NCBI RefSeq assembly: GCF_000010665.1
Contig: NC_012796.1
Coordinates: 2,261,501 to 2,325,500 of the forward strand
Length of the DNA stretch: 64,000 nucleotides
Direction: 5' to 3'
DNA from: Solidesulfovibrio magneticus RS-1
GTDB taxonomy: Bacteria > Desulfobacterota > Desulfovibrionia > Desulfovibrionales > Desulfovibrionaceae
The position numbers were made by a program, and so were the translations under genes. Under the pieces are notes generated by a model. That model saw only the letters and a program-made list of their open reading frames with translations. It was not told the DNA's origin and ran no database searches. Shown here in pieces: positions 27,899 to 35,932 of this stretch; within the stretch, counting starts at the first letter, position 1; every line of letters starts with the position of its first letter.

Positions 27899-27963
27899 GC
27901 TCCGGCAGCCGAGGGGATGATCCCCCCGGCCCCCTGCAATTGGAACAATGCTTCAAAGGGGGG
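27899..27963 (-). repeat. Intergenic palindromic repeat, copy C
   Basis: In minus orientation: CCCCCC..., GGGGGCCGGGGGGATCATCCCC, then GGCTGCCGGAGC. It is the most diverged copy and has the GATCATC core like copy B. It begins 22 bases after the L,D-transpeptidase stop. Confidence 0.7.
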
Positions 27964-28179
27964 CGGCGTGGATGCGCTCTCTGCCGGCTGGGAAGGTAAA
28001 GTAGTCGAGGTTGGCGCTCAAGGCCGGCGGCCGAGAGGCTAAGGCCACCGACACCAAAACGGCAACGGGGGAAGATGGGTTGTGCAGCCTGGGAAAAGCG
28101 GCTGCAGCCGAGGCGGTGCTCCCACCTCAGCCAATGGCTCCAGTTAGCGCCCCGACCAAGGTCGTCGCTTTGGTGTGAA

Positions 28180-28212
28180 AAGACGGCGCGCCGTTTGACG
28201 GTGCGCCGTCTT
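28180..28212. terminator. Hairpin between convergent genes
   Basis: AAGACGGCGC (28180-28189) pairs perfectly with GCGCCGTCTT (28203-28212), with an inner CCG/CGG and a TTTGA loop. GTCGTTTT follows on the plus strand and TTTC on the minus strand, so it may terminate from either side. Confidence 0.65.
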
Positions 28213-28265
28213 GTCGTTTTGCAAGCCAAAGGAGGGTGGCCGGGCAGATGCCCAGGCTCGCCGGT

Positions 28266-29084
28266 TCAGGCGGTTTCGGGCTCCTTGCCTTGCTTCTTGA
28301 GGGCATAGTTGAGGAGTTTTCTGGCCTCGACGAATTCCGGCGACAGGCGCAGGGCCAGACGTGACGATTTTTCGGCCTTGTCCCAGCGTTCCCAGTCGAC
28401 ATAGAGCCGGCCCAGGTTGAAATAGAGGTTGGGGTCGGACTTGGCGAACTCCGCCGCCCGCATGAAATAGCGTTCAGCGATGTCGTACTTGCGTAGCTTG
28501 CGAAGGACAATGGCGATGCGGTTGTAGTGATGGATCTGGTCGGGCGAAAGCTCGATGGCTTCGTCGAGGTAGGAAAACGCTTCTTCGTAGAGTTCGCCGC
28601 CGATGAAAAGCTCAGCGATGCGGGCGCGCAGATCGGCGTCATGGGGATGTTCCCGGGCGAGCTTTTCCAGCAGCGCCTTGGCCTCGTCGATGCGCTTTTC
28701 CTCGATAAGGAGCTTGCCTTGGGCCAGACCCTCGGCAATGCGCTGTTCCTTGTCGGCGATAATGTCCTTGGCCGCTTCCACAGCCGTGGCTTGCAGTTCG
28801 CCAAGGACATTGAAGAGCTGGTCTGCCAGCTCTTTTTCCGCGCCGGGCTTGTAATCGAGGATGAGGGGATAGATGGTGCGCAGATTCCTGTCGCCGTTAA
28901 GGTGCAGGACCGCGTCGGTGATAAGCTTGGAAAACTCTTCTTTTTCCGAACGGATAAGCGGCGTTCGCATGACCGCCGCGATGGCTTCGTACAAGGCCGA
29001 GACGGCCGGCAGGGGCTTGGCCTGCTTGAGGAACGTCCCGACCTTGTTGATCTGGGCCCGAGCTTTGGTCAGTTCACCTGACAT
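28266..29084 (-). CDS. TPR-repeat protein
   Basis: A 272-residue helical protein with several tetratricopeptide repeats in its C-terminal half (about residues 115-265: IDEAKALLEKLAREHPHDADL, YEEAFSYLDEAIELSPDQ, YDIAERYFMRAAEFAKSDPNL, WDKAEKSSRLALRLSPEF). TPRs bind other proteins. The N-terminal half has no recognised domain. It starts 27 bases after carA on the same strand and is probably co-transcribed, but no link to pyrimidine or arginine synthesis is evident. A related but distinct TPR gene lies at 43923. Confidence 0.85.
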   Translation of the reverse strand: MSGELTKARAQINKVGTFLKQAKPLPAVSALYEAIAAVMRTPLIRSEKEEFSKLITDAVLHLNGDRNLRTIYPLILDYKPGAEKELADQLFNVLGELQATAVEAAKDIIADKEQRIAEGLAQGKLLIEEKRIDEAKALLEKLAREHPHDADLRARIAELFIGGELYEEAFSYLDEAIELSPDQIHHYNRIAIVLRKLRKYDIAERYFMRAAEFAKSDPNLYFNLGRLYVDWERWDKAEKSSRLALRLSPEFVEARKLLNYALKKQGKEPETA

Positions 29085-29111
29085 GCTACCCCGGCGCTGT
29101 GGCGCCCGTGC

Positions 29112-30239
29112 TTATTTGCCCGTTTCCTTGCGCACCAGATTGCGGAAGCGGCTGAAGAAATACCGGCTGTCATGGGGACCCGGCGCCGCCTCAGGGTGGT
29201 ACTGAATGGCGATGACGGGTTTCTTCTTGTGGGCAAAGCCCTCAAGGGTGTTGTCGTTTAAATTGACGTGAGTCAACTCTACGTCGGACAGGCTCTCGAT
29301 GTCCACGCAAAAACCGTGGTTTTGCGAGGATATCTCGATACGGCCGGTCTGGAGATCCTTGACCGGATGGTTAAGCCCGTGGTGGCCAAACTTGAGCTTG
29401 AAGGTGCGCCCGCCAAGGGCCAGACCCAGGAGCTGATGGCCCAGGCAGATGCCGGCCAGGGGGTATTCGTTGACCAGAAGCGACGTGGTATGGACCAGAT
29501 CGGTCAGGGCCGCCGGGTCGCCCGGGCCGGGGGAGAGAAAGACCGCGTCGGGGCCGAGCTTGCGCACCTGTTCGGCCGTGGTGGTGTAGGGCACCACCAG
29601 CATGTCGAAGCCCTGGGCGGTCAGAAGCCGCAGGATGTTCCACTTGATGCCCATGTCGAAGACCACCAGCCTGGGGCCGGTTCCGGGCCAGGCGTAGGTC
29701 CCGTCCACGATCTTGGCCGGCTCCATGGCCGTGCCGGACCAGGTGAACGGCGCGTCGCAGCAGACCCGGTCGGCCAGGCCCAGGCCTTCCATGGACGGCA
29801 GGCCCTTGGCCAGCCCGACCACGCGTTGGGGATCGGACACGTCGGTGGAAATGTAGCCCCGCATGGCTCCATGCAGGCGCAGGTGACGGGTCAGCGCCCG
29901 GGTGTCGATGCCTTCGATGCCCGTGATACCCTGGCTGGTCAGGTATTCGGGCAGGGTCATGGTGGAGCGCCAGTTGGAGGGCTCCTTGCAGCATTCCTTG
30001 ACGATGAAGCCGGCCACGCGGATGTGGGCCGATTCGATGTCCTCGGGGTTGATGCCGTAGTTGCCGACGTGGGGATAGGTCATGCACACCATCTGCCCGG
30101 TGTAGGACGGATCGGTGAGGACTTCCTGGTAGCCGGTCATGCCGGTGTTGAAGATGACTTCGCCGCCGGCGCTGCCCTCGCCGGTAAAAGTGTGGCCGTG
30201 GAAAAGGGTGCCGTCTTCGAGGGCCAAAATGGCTTTCAT
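29112..30239 (-). CDS. carA: Carbamoyl-phosphate synthase small subunit
   Basis: A 375-residue glutamine amidotransferase subunit. It releases ammonia from glutamine and passes it to CarB for carbamoyl phosphate, the entry to pyrimidine and arginine synthesis. The N-terminal CPSase_sm domain starts [18 protein letters not shown]. The C-terminal class I GATase domain has [22 protein letters not shown] with the nucleophile Cys, and [14 protein letters not shown] with the catalytic His. CGGAGAC precedes the ATG. carB is not in the window. A TPR gene follows 27 bases downstream. Confidence 0.97.
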   Translation of the reverse strand: MKAILALEDGTLFHGHTFTGEGSAGGEVIFNTGMTGYQEVLTDPSYTGQMVCMTYPHVGNYGINPEDIESAHIRVAGFIVKECCKEPSNWRSTMTLPEYLTSQGITGIEGIDTRALTRHLRLHGAMRGYISTDVSDPQRVVGLAKGLPSMEGLGLADRVCCDAPFTWSGTAMEPAKIVDGTYAWPGTGPRLVVFDMGIKWNILRLLTAQGFDMLVVPYTTTAEQVRKLGPDAVFLSPGPGDPAALTDLVHTTSLLVNEYPLAGICLGHQLLGLALGGRTFKLKFGHHGLNHPVKDLQTGRIEISSQNHGFCVDIESLSDVELTHVNLNDNTLEGFAHKKKPVIAIQYHPEAAPGPHDSRYFFSRFRNLVRKETGK

Positions 30240-30347
30240 GCGTGTCTCCGGACGTGTTCGCTAAGGACCGCAACTTGCGGCCGGCGGCAGGGTATATCGG
30301 AAAGGGGCCGGCGTAAAGGGCCGGGCATCCCCGGGTGCAGCGCTCAC

Positions 30348-31262
30348 TTAAGGCCTCTTGGCTTGCTGCGCAAGGCCAAGTTCGATCAGGCGCGCGATAA
30401 GATCGGCGAAGCTCAGGCCCGCCGTTGCCGCCGCGCGCGGCAAAAGGCTCGTCGGCGTCATGCCGGGCAGGGTGTTGACCTCCAGGAGCCTCAGGCCCTC
30501 CGGGGCCAGGATGAAATCCGCCCGGCTGTAGCCGCAAAGCCCGAGAACCCGGTGGGCGGCCAGACTCAGGCGCGAAAGTTCTTCGGTCACGGCTGGTTCC
30601 ACTGGGGCCGGGCAGATCTCGTCGGCCGCGTCCGGCTCGTACTTGCTGGCGTAATCAAAAAACTCCCCGGCCTTGGGCCGGATGAGTATGGGCGGCAAGG
30701 CTTCGTCGCCCAGGACGGCGCAGGTGAGTTCCGGACCGGAAAGCCCTTCCTCAATCAGCGCGTCGTCGCCGTGGGCAAAGACTTTTTCCAGGGCGGCCGG
30801 CAGCTCCTCGGCCCGGCGCACCAGGGTCATGTGGATACTCGATCCGCCGAGGTTGGGCTTGACGAACCAGGGCAGGGGGAAATCCGGGCGCGCGCTCGTG
30901 CCGGCGTCGCGGGGCACGAACGTCCAGCGCGGCGTGGGCAGGCAGGCCTCGAGGAAAAGCTGCTTGGAGGCGGCCTTGTTCAGCGCAAGAAACGAACCGG
31001 CCGGGCCGCTGCCCTGATAGGGCACGCCGGCGGCGTCCAGAAGCGCCTGGGGCAGTCCGTCCTCGCCCGGCGCGCCGTGGAGGCTGAGAAACACGAAGTC
31101 GCAGGCCTTGGCCCGTCGCACAAAGCCGGGGAAATCGTGGGAGAGGTCATAGGGCACGACCTCGTGGCCAAGGGACGTCAGGGCTTTTTCGATCTGGACC
31201 GCGCCGGAGAGCGAAACGGCCCGCTCACTCGACCAGCCGCCCGCAACCAAAAGTATTTTCAT
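30348..31262 (-). CDS. ddl: D-alanine-D-alanine ligase
   Basis: A 304-residue ATP-grasp enzyme joining two D-Ala for peptidoglycan precursor synthesis. Visible motifs are [25 protein letters not shown] in the N-terminal domain and [17 protein letters not shown] and [35 protein letters not shown] at the C-terminus. The start overlaps the end of the HD-domain gene by 38 bases, so translation is coupled. The function call is firm. Confidence 0.95.
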
Positions 31263-31884
31263 GGATGTCTATGCCAAGCGTTGCGGCCAGGGCCCGTTCA
31301 ATGGCTTCGGCCTGTTGGAAGGATTCGCGGATGCGGCCCCGGATGTACTCGGTGGTTCCGTAGCGCACCAGCAGATCCTCAAAGCGCGCTTCCAGGGTCA
31401 CGATCTGGTTGTGCTTGACCCGTTTGTCGCTATAAATGAGGGCCAGCGGCAAGAAATCGACGGCGAGATCAATCTCGCGCGGCCAGTGGACATGGCACAG
31501 CACCCCCTGGGCCAGGGCCGGATTGCCGGTGATCTCCTGCACCCAGGCCGCCCCGAGCTGGCAGTGGTTGCCGCCGTGGCGGATGGTGTAGGTCTTGGCC
31601 AGATCGTGGAGCAGAGCGGCCGCCCGCACCGCGGTCACGTCCACGGCCAATCCCGCCGCCCGGGCCAGTTCGGCCAGGGCCGTGGCCAGACAGGCCACCA
31701 GTTCGCTGTGGGCTCGGATGTTGGGCAACATGCCGTAGGCGTCCCACAGCAAGCGGCACTGGGCGTCGGTGGGGACGGCATCGACCGGCGGCAACTCGGC
31801 CACGAGCGGCAGGGCCACGGCTTCGGTCGGGGGAAAATCCGCCTCGGGAGCGGCAAAAAGAGGCTTGCTGGTGCTGTCGGACAT
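31225..31884 (-). CDS. HD-domain phosphohydrolase
   Basis: A 219-residue protein with an HD domain: metal-binding residues in [20 protein letters not shown] and [10 protein letters not shown]. It belongs to the broad HD superfamily, which includes nucleotide and other phosphate-ester hydrolases. The substrate is unknown. The N-terminal about 45 residues are Pro/Ala-rich and variable. The ATG at 31884 was chosen for a compact domain; the frame continues upstream to 31947. The 3' end overlaps ddl by 38 bases. Confidence 0.85.
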
Positions 31885-32003
31885 GGAAATGCAGCCGGAA
31901 GCGGGCGAAAAAAAACGGTTCGCTCCCGGCCTCGGTTCTGATACCAACCCTGCTTAAAAAAGCAAAGGCCGACGTGAGGCATACGCGCCGGCAGGGAACC
32001 ATA

Positions 32004-32363
32004 ATGAAGAAATTCCGCATCCGCTACGAGACGAGGCTTCTCTACGGCCTGGAAGGGACCGAGACCGTGGCCGCCTCGAGCAAAGGCCAGGCCATGCTGG
32101 CCGTCCAGGCCATGGTCCACCCGGACGAACGTCTCGACGAGCCCTATTTCCACTTCGAGCCCCTGACCATTCGTCAGATCGAGCCCGGCCGGTACGAAGT
32201 GGCCTTTCGCACCAAGGTGGAAAAACCCGTGTCCGGCGAAGTGGACGTGGAAGCAACCGACGCCGACAAGGCCGTGTCCAAGGCCCGGCTGGCCGTGCAC
32301 CAGGAATTCATTCCGCCCAAATGCTTCAGGGCCGTGGCCGTGGAGGAGATCGGCGGCGCCTAG
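32004..32363 (+). CDS. Conserved-looking hypothetical protein, 119 residues
   Basis: The start at 32004 follows AGGGAA. The protein begins MKKFRIRYETRLLYGLEGTE and is moderately charged, with alternating strands and a helix (DADKAVSKARLAVHQEFIPPK), as in small adaptor-like folds. No family was recognised. It is divergent from the HD-domain gene and 96 bases upstream of hypC. Neighbourhood alone does not say whether it acts with the hydrogenase genes. Confidence 0.7.
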   Translation: MKKFRIRYETRLLYGLEGTETVAASSKGQAMLAVQAMVHPDERLDEPYFHFEPLTIRQIEPGRYEVAFRTKVEKPVSGEVDVEATDADKAVSKARLAVHQEFIPPKCFRAVAVEEIGGA

Positions 32364-32459
32364 TCCGCCGGCCTTTTGACAAGCGCCGCGCCCATGCGCA
32401 TATCTTTCGGACGCGCTGGCCAATCCGCCTGCCGCCAACCGCCAGACCCGGAGGTCCTC

Positions 32460-32687
32460 ATGTGCCTTGCCGTTCCCATGGAAATCACCGCCATCCATGA
32501 CAAGATCGCCGACGTGGAAATCGGCGGCGTCACCCGCCAGGTGCGCCTGGAACTCATCGACGCGGCCCCGGCTGTCGGCGACTACGTCATCGTCCACGCT
32601 GGCTTCGCCATCCGTCGCCTGGACCGGGAAGACGCCATCGAGACCATCAAGCTTTTCCAGGAAGGACTCAACCTTGAACTCCTTTGA
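32460..32687 (+). CDS. hypC: Hydrogenase maturation chaperone HypC
   Basis: A 75-residue protein of the HypC/HupF family starting MCLAVPMEI, with the essential N-terminal Cys2. It carries Fe(CN)2CO intermediates with HypD to [NiFe]-hydrogenase large subunits. GGAGG lies 6 bases before the ATG. It overlaps hypD by 14 bases. Confidence 0.97.
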   Translation: MCLAVPMEITAIHDKIADVEIGGVTRQVRLELIDAAPAVGDYVIVHAGFAIRRLDREDAIETIKLFQEGLNLELL

Positions 32688-33765
32688 GGCCTTCAAGGAC
32701 CCGGCCCTGTGCCGGGCGCTGCTGGAGCGTTTGCAGAAAGAAGCCGACACCCCCTACCGGTTCATGGAAGTCTGCGGCACCCATACCGTTTCCATCTTCC
32801 AGTCCGGGCTGCGTAGCCTGCTGCCCCAGACCATCACCCACGTGACCGGCCCGGGCTGCCCGGTCTGCGTCACCCACGAATCCGAAGTGGCTTGTTTCCT
32901 GGACTTGGCCACCCGCGACGACATCGTGCTGGCCACCTTCGGCGACCTCATGCGCGTGCCCGGCCCCAAGGGCAAAAACCTCAAGACGGCCCAGGCCGAC
33001 GGCGCGCGGGTCGAGGTGGTCTATTCGCCCGTGGACGCCCTGGCCGTGGCCGCCGCCAACCCCGGGCGCACCACGATTTTTCTCGGCGTCGGCTTCGAGA
33101 CCACCGCCCCGGCCGTGGCCGCCACCATCCGGCTGGCCCGGGAGCAGAATCTCAAAAACTTCCGGGTGCTGAGCTTCCACAAGCTGGTGCCGCCGGCCCT
33201 GGCCGCTCTGGTCGCCGACCCGGACATCAACATCGACGCGTTTATTCTGCCCGGCCACGTCTCGGCCATCATCGGCGCGGCCCCTTACGGCTTTTTAGCC
33301 GAAAAGCACGGGCTGCCGGCTGTGGTCACCGGTTTTGAACCCCTGGACATCCTGTCGGCGCTGCTCGAAATCACGGCCATGCGCGCCTCCGGCCGGCCGG
33401 CCGTGGTCAACGCCTACACCCGCGTGGTGGCCCACGACGGCAATCCCGTGGCCCGGGCGGTCATGGACGAGGTGTTCATCCCCGTCGATGCCCTGTGGCG
33501 CGGCCTTGGCGTTTTGCCGGGCAGCGGCCTGGACATTCGCGAGGAGTTCGCCGACTTCGACGCTCTGCGCCTGCCCGGAGTCAGCCTGCCCGACGTGCCG
33601 CCCTTGGCCGGCTGCCGCTGCGGCGAGGTGCTCAAAGGCAAGAGGGCCCCCAACGAATGCCCGCTTTTCGACAAGGCCTGCACCCCGGCCACGCCCGTGG
33701 GGCCATGCATGGTCTCCACCGAAGGCGGCTGCGCCGCTTACCACAAATATCGGTTGGAGTTGTAA
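32674..33765 (+). CDS. hypD: Hydrogenase maturation protein HypD
   Basis: A 363-residue iron-sulfur protein that builds the Fe(CN)2CO group of [NiFe]-hydrogenase with HypC and HypE. Signatures are FMEVCGTHTVSIFQSG, TGPGCPVCVTH and FETTAPAVAA. The C-terminal cysteines (CRCGEVLKG, ECPLFDKAC, GPCMVSTEGGCAAYHKY) bind a 4Fe-4S cluster. The start is read as TTG at 32674, because GGAAGGA precedes it and the next ATG would remove conserved sequence. It overlaps the hypC end. Confidence 0.95.
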   Translation: MNSFEAFKDPALCRALLERLQKEADTPYRFMEVCGTHTVSIFQSGLRSLLPQTITHVTGPGCPVCVTHESEVACFLDLATRDDIVLATFGDLMRVPGPKGKNLKTAQADGARVEVVYSPVDALAVAAANPGRTTIFLGVGFETTAPAVAATIRLAREQNLKNFRVLSFHKLVPPALAALVADPDINIDAFILPGHVSAIIGAAPYGFLAEKHGLPAVVTGFEPLDILSALLEITAMRASGRPAVVNAYTRVVAHDGNPVARAVMDEVFIPVDALWRGLGVLPGSGLDIREEFADFDALRLPGVSLPDVPPLAGCRCGEVLKGKRAPNECPLFDKACTPATPVGPCMVSTEGGCAAYHKYRLEL

Positions 33766-33780
33766 GAGGAAGATGAAGAT

Positions 33781-33836
33781 GCCTCCGGCGGCTGGGGGCT
33801 TGAGGCCCCCAGACCCCCCATATGGGGAAAAGGGGG
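33781..33836 (-). repeat. Intergenic palindromic repeat, copy D
   Basis: On the minus strand: CCCCC, TTTTCCCCATATGGGGGG, then TCTGGGGGCCTCAAGCCCCCAG and GCCGCCGGAGGC. It lies in the 107-base gap between co-directional hypD and hypE, with about 36 bases between its end and the hypE start. Confidence 0.85.
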
Positions 33837-33872
33837 TGGAGTATTGGCATCGATCACACACAGGGATGGGGC

Positions 33873-34874
33873 ATGGACAAGGTTTTGCTTGATTACGGCA
33901 GCGGCGGCCGGGCTTCGCACCGGTTCGTGGCCGATCTGTTCTTCAAATATCTCGGCAACGACATCCTGGCCCGCATGGACGACGCGGCCGTGCTGTCCCT
34001 CACCGGCCCGGTGGCCATGAGCACCGACAGCTTCGTGGTGGACCCGATCTTTTTTCCGGGCGGCGACATCGGTTCCCTGGCCGTCCACGGCACGGTCAAC
34101 GACGTGGCCATGATGGGCGCGCGTCCGCTGTATCTGACCTGCGGCTTCATCCTGGAAGAAGGTCTGCCCATGGACGATCTGGCGAAAATCGTCGCTTCCA
34201 TGGGGCAAGCCGCGCGCGACGCCGGGGTGCGCATCGTGGCCGGCGACACCAAGGTGGTGCCCCGGGGCGCGGCGGACAAGATCTTTATCAACACCACCGG
34301 CGTGGGCGAAATCATGGTCGATCCGGCTCCCAGCGGCCACCGGGCGGCCGTGGGCGACGTGGTCATCGTCTCGGGTTCCATGGGCGACCACGGGCTGGCC
34401 ATCCTCTCCACCCGCGAAGGCCTGTCCTTCGAGGCCCCGGTGGTCAGCGACAGCGCCTCCCTGGCCGGCATCGTGGGCAAACTGCTCGCCGCCGTGCCGG
34501 GCGTGCATGTGCTGCGCGATCCCACGCGCGGCGGGCTGGCCACCACGCTCAACGAGATCGCCGGCCAGTCCGACGTCGGCATCGAACTGACCCAGGCCGA
34601 CATTCCGATCCATCCGGCCGTGGCCGGCGGCTGCGCCGTGCTGGGCCTTGATCCGCTCTATCTTGCCAACGAGGGCAAATTTTTGTGTATTGTGCCCGAG
34701 GCAAAGGCCCAGGCCGCCCTGGCCACAATCACGGCCGATCCGCTGGGGGCCGGGGCCAAGGTCATCGGCCGGGTGGTTTCCGACCATCCGGGCAAGGTGG
34801 CCCTGGTCACGCCCCTGGGCGGCAAGCGGCTGCTGGGGATGCTCGAAGGCGAGCAGCTGCCGCGCATCTGCTAG
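33873..34874 (+). CDS. hypE: Hydrogenase maturation protein HypE
   Basis: A 333-residue AIR-synthase-like ATP-dependent dehydratase that makes the thiocyanate on its C-terminal cysteine, the source of the cyanide ligands. Signatures are LDYGSGGRASHRFVADLF, MDDAAVL, ISTDSFVV-like TDSFVVDPIFFPGGDIG, and the C-terminal PRIC with the reactive Cys. The ATG at 33873 was chosen by homology and AGGGAT upstream. It follows hypD across repeat copy D; hypA, hypB and hypF are not in the window. Confidence 0.95.
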   Translation: MDKVLLDYGSGGRASHRFVADLFFKYLGNDILARMDDAAVLSLTGPVAMSTDSFVVDPIFFPGGDIGSLAVHGTVNDVAMMGARPLYLTCGFILEEGLPMDDLAKIVASMGQAARDAGVRIVAGDTKVVPRGAADKIFINTTGVGEIMVDPAPSGHRAAVGDVVIVSGSMGDHGLAILSTREGLSFEAPVVSDSASLAGIVGKLLAAVPGVHVLRDPTRGGLATTLNEIAGQSDVGIELTQADIPIHPAVAGGCAVLGLDPLYLANEGKFLCIVPEAKAQAALATITADPLGAGAKVIGRVVSDHPGKVALVTPLGGKRLLGMLEGEQLPRIC

Positions 34875-34966
34875 TAACGCGTTTCTGACGGCACAAAACG
34901 AAGCATTTGTTATGCAAGCGGCGTGATACGCGGCGCTGACACCATATAACCGACGGGAGCGCGGAC

Positions 34967-35755
34967 ATGAGCGTGTGCGATGTTGTGGTGATGGGGGCTT
35001 TGGGGCGCATGGGCGCGACCTTCGTGCGGTTGATCCAGGCCGAACCGGCCACGTTCCGGCTGGTCGGGGCTTTGGAGCGGGCGGGCTGCACCGCCGGGCT
35101 GGCCAATTTGCACTGCGAGATCGGCGACGATCTGGCCACGGTGCTGGCCAAATGCCCGGGCGCGGTGGTCATCGACTTCACCTCCCCGGAGAATTCCGTG
35201 CATGTGGCCCGGACCGTGGCCGCTTCGGGCAACCCGTGCGTCATCGGCACCACCGGCCTTTCTGCCGAGCAGACCGCCGAACTGGCCGAAGCGGCCAAGA
35301 AAACGGCGCTGTTTTTTGCCCCCAACATGAGCGTGGGCCTCAACGTCCTTTTGGCCGTGCTGCCTGATCTGGTGCGCAAGCTCGGCCCGGCCTACAACAT
35401 GGAAGTGATGGAAATCCACCACGGCAAAAAGGCCGACGCCCCCAGCGGCACGGCCATCAAGCTCGGTCAGTGCCTGGCCGAGGCCCGGGGCCTGGACTAC
35501 GACACGGTCAAGCGCCACGCCCGCGACGGCATCATCGGCCCGCGCACCAGCGACGAGATCGGCGTCGCCGCCCTTCGTGGCGGCGACGTGGTGGGCGACC
35601 ACACCGTCTATTTCTTCGGCCCGGGCGAGCGCATCGAAGTGACCCACCGGGTCCATACCCGCGACACCCTGGCCCAGGGCGCGCTGCGGGCCGCCACCTG
35701 GATTGTCAAGCAAAAGCCCGGCAAGCTCTACAACATGGCCGACATGCTGGCCTAG
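34967..35755 (+). CDS. dapB: 4-hydroxy-tetrahydrodipicolinate reductase
   Basis: A 262-residue NAD(P)H reductase of the diaminopimelate/lysine pathway. The nucleotide-binding GALGRMG lies near residue 10, FTSPENS follows, and the DapB active-site region [15 protein letters not shown] lies near 150-164. GGGAG precedes the ATG. It follows hypE by 92 bases and is probably separately transcribed. Confidence 0.96.
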   Translation: MSVCDVVVMGALGRMGATFVRLIQAEPATFRLVGALERAGCTAGLANLHCEIGDDLATVLAKCPGAVVIDFTSPENSVHVARTVAASGNPCVIGTTGLSAEQTAELAEAAKKTALFFAPNMSVGLNVLLAVLPDLVRKLGPAYNMEVMEIHHGKKADAPSGTAIKLGQCLAEARGLDYDTVKRHARDGIIGPRTSDEIGVAALRGGDVVGDHTVYFFGPGERIEVTHRVHTRDTLAQGALRAATWIVKQKPGKLYNMADMLA

Positions 35756-35806
35756 CGGGCGGCCGTTTGTTCACCCTATTCGGGGCAAGGCCGCGAAGCT
35801 GACGAC

Positions 35807-35844
35807 CAAGCCCGCGTTGTTCCTGCGGGGGCAAAGCGGGCTTG
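35807..35844 (+). terminator. Hairpin after dapB
   Basis: CAAGCCCGC (35807-35815) pairs with GCGGGCTTG (35836-35844), with a 20-base loop. A TTGTTGTC tail follows. It is a moderate terminator about 50 bases after the dapB stop. Confidence 0.5.
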
Positions 35845-35853
35845 TTGTCTATG

Positions 35854-35928
35854 CGGGGGGTCCGGGGGCCTCAGGCCCCCGGCGGAGAGGGTAAGGCAGA
35901 GGCAGCGCCTCTCCTGGCCGCCGGAGGC
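35854..35928 (+). repeat. Intergenic palindromic repeat, copy E with internal insertion
   Basis: GGGGGGTCCGGGGGCCTCAGGCCCCC is followed, after about 35 extra bases with their own GAGGCAGCGCCTC hairpin, by GCCGCCGGAGGC. The GGAGG at the element end (35923-35927) lies 5 bases before the TTG start of the helicase gene, so the repeat appears to supply its ribosome-binding site. Confidence 0.75.
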
Positions 35929-35932
35929 AGCG

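Larger units (their letters stand above)
27878..28265. other. Convergent gap between the L,D-transpeptidase and TPR genes
   Basis: About 390 bases with no gene I can support. It contains repeat copy C close to the transpeptidase end and a 10-bp-arm hairpin at 28180-28212 toward the TPR gene end. Confidence 0.6.
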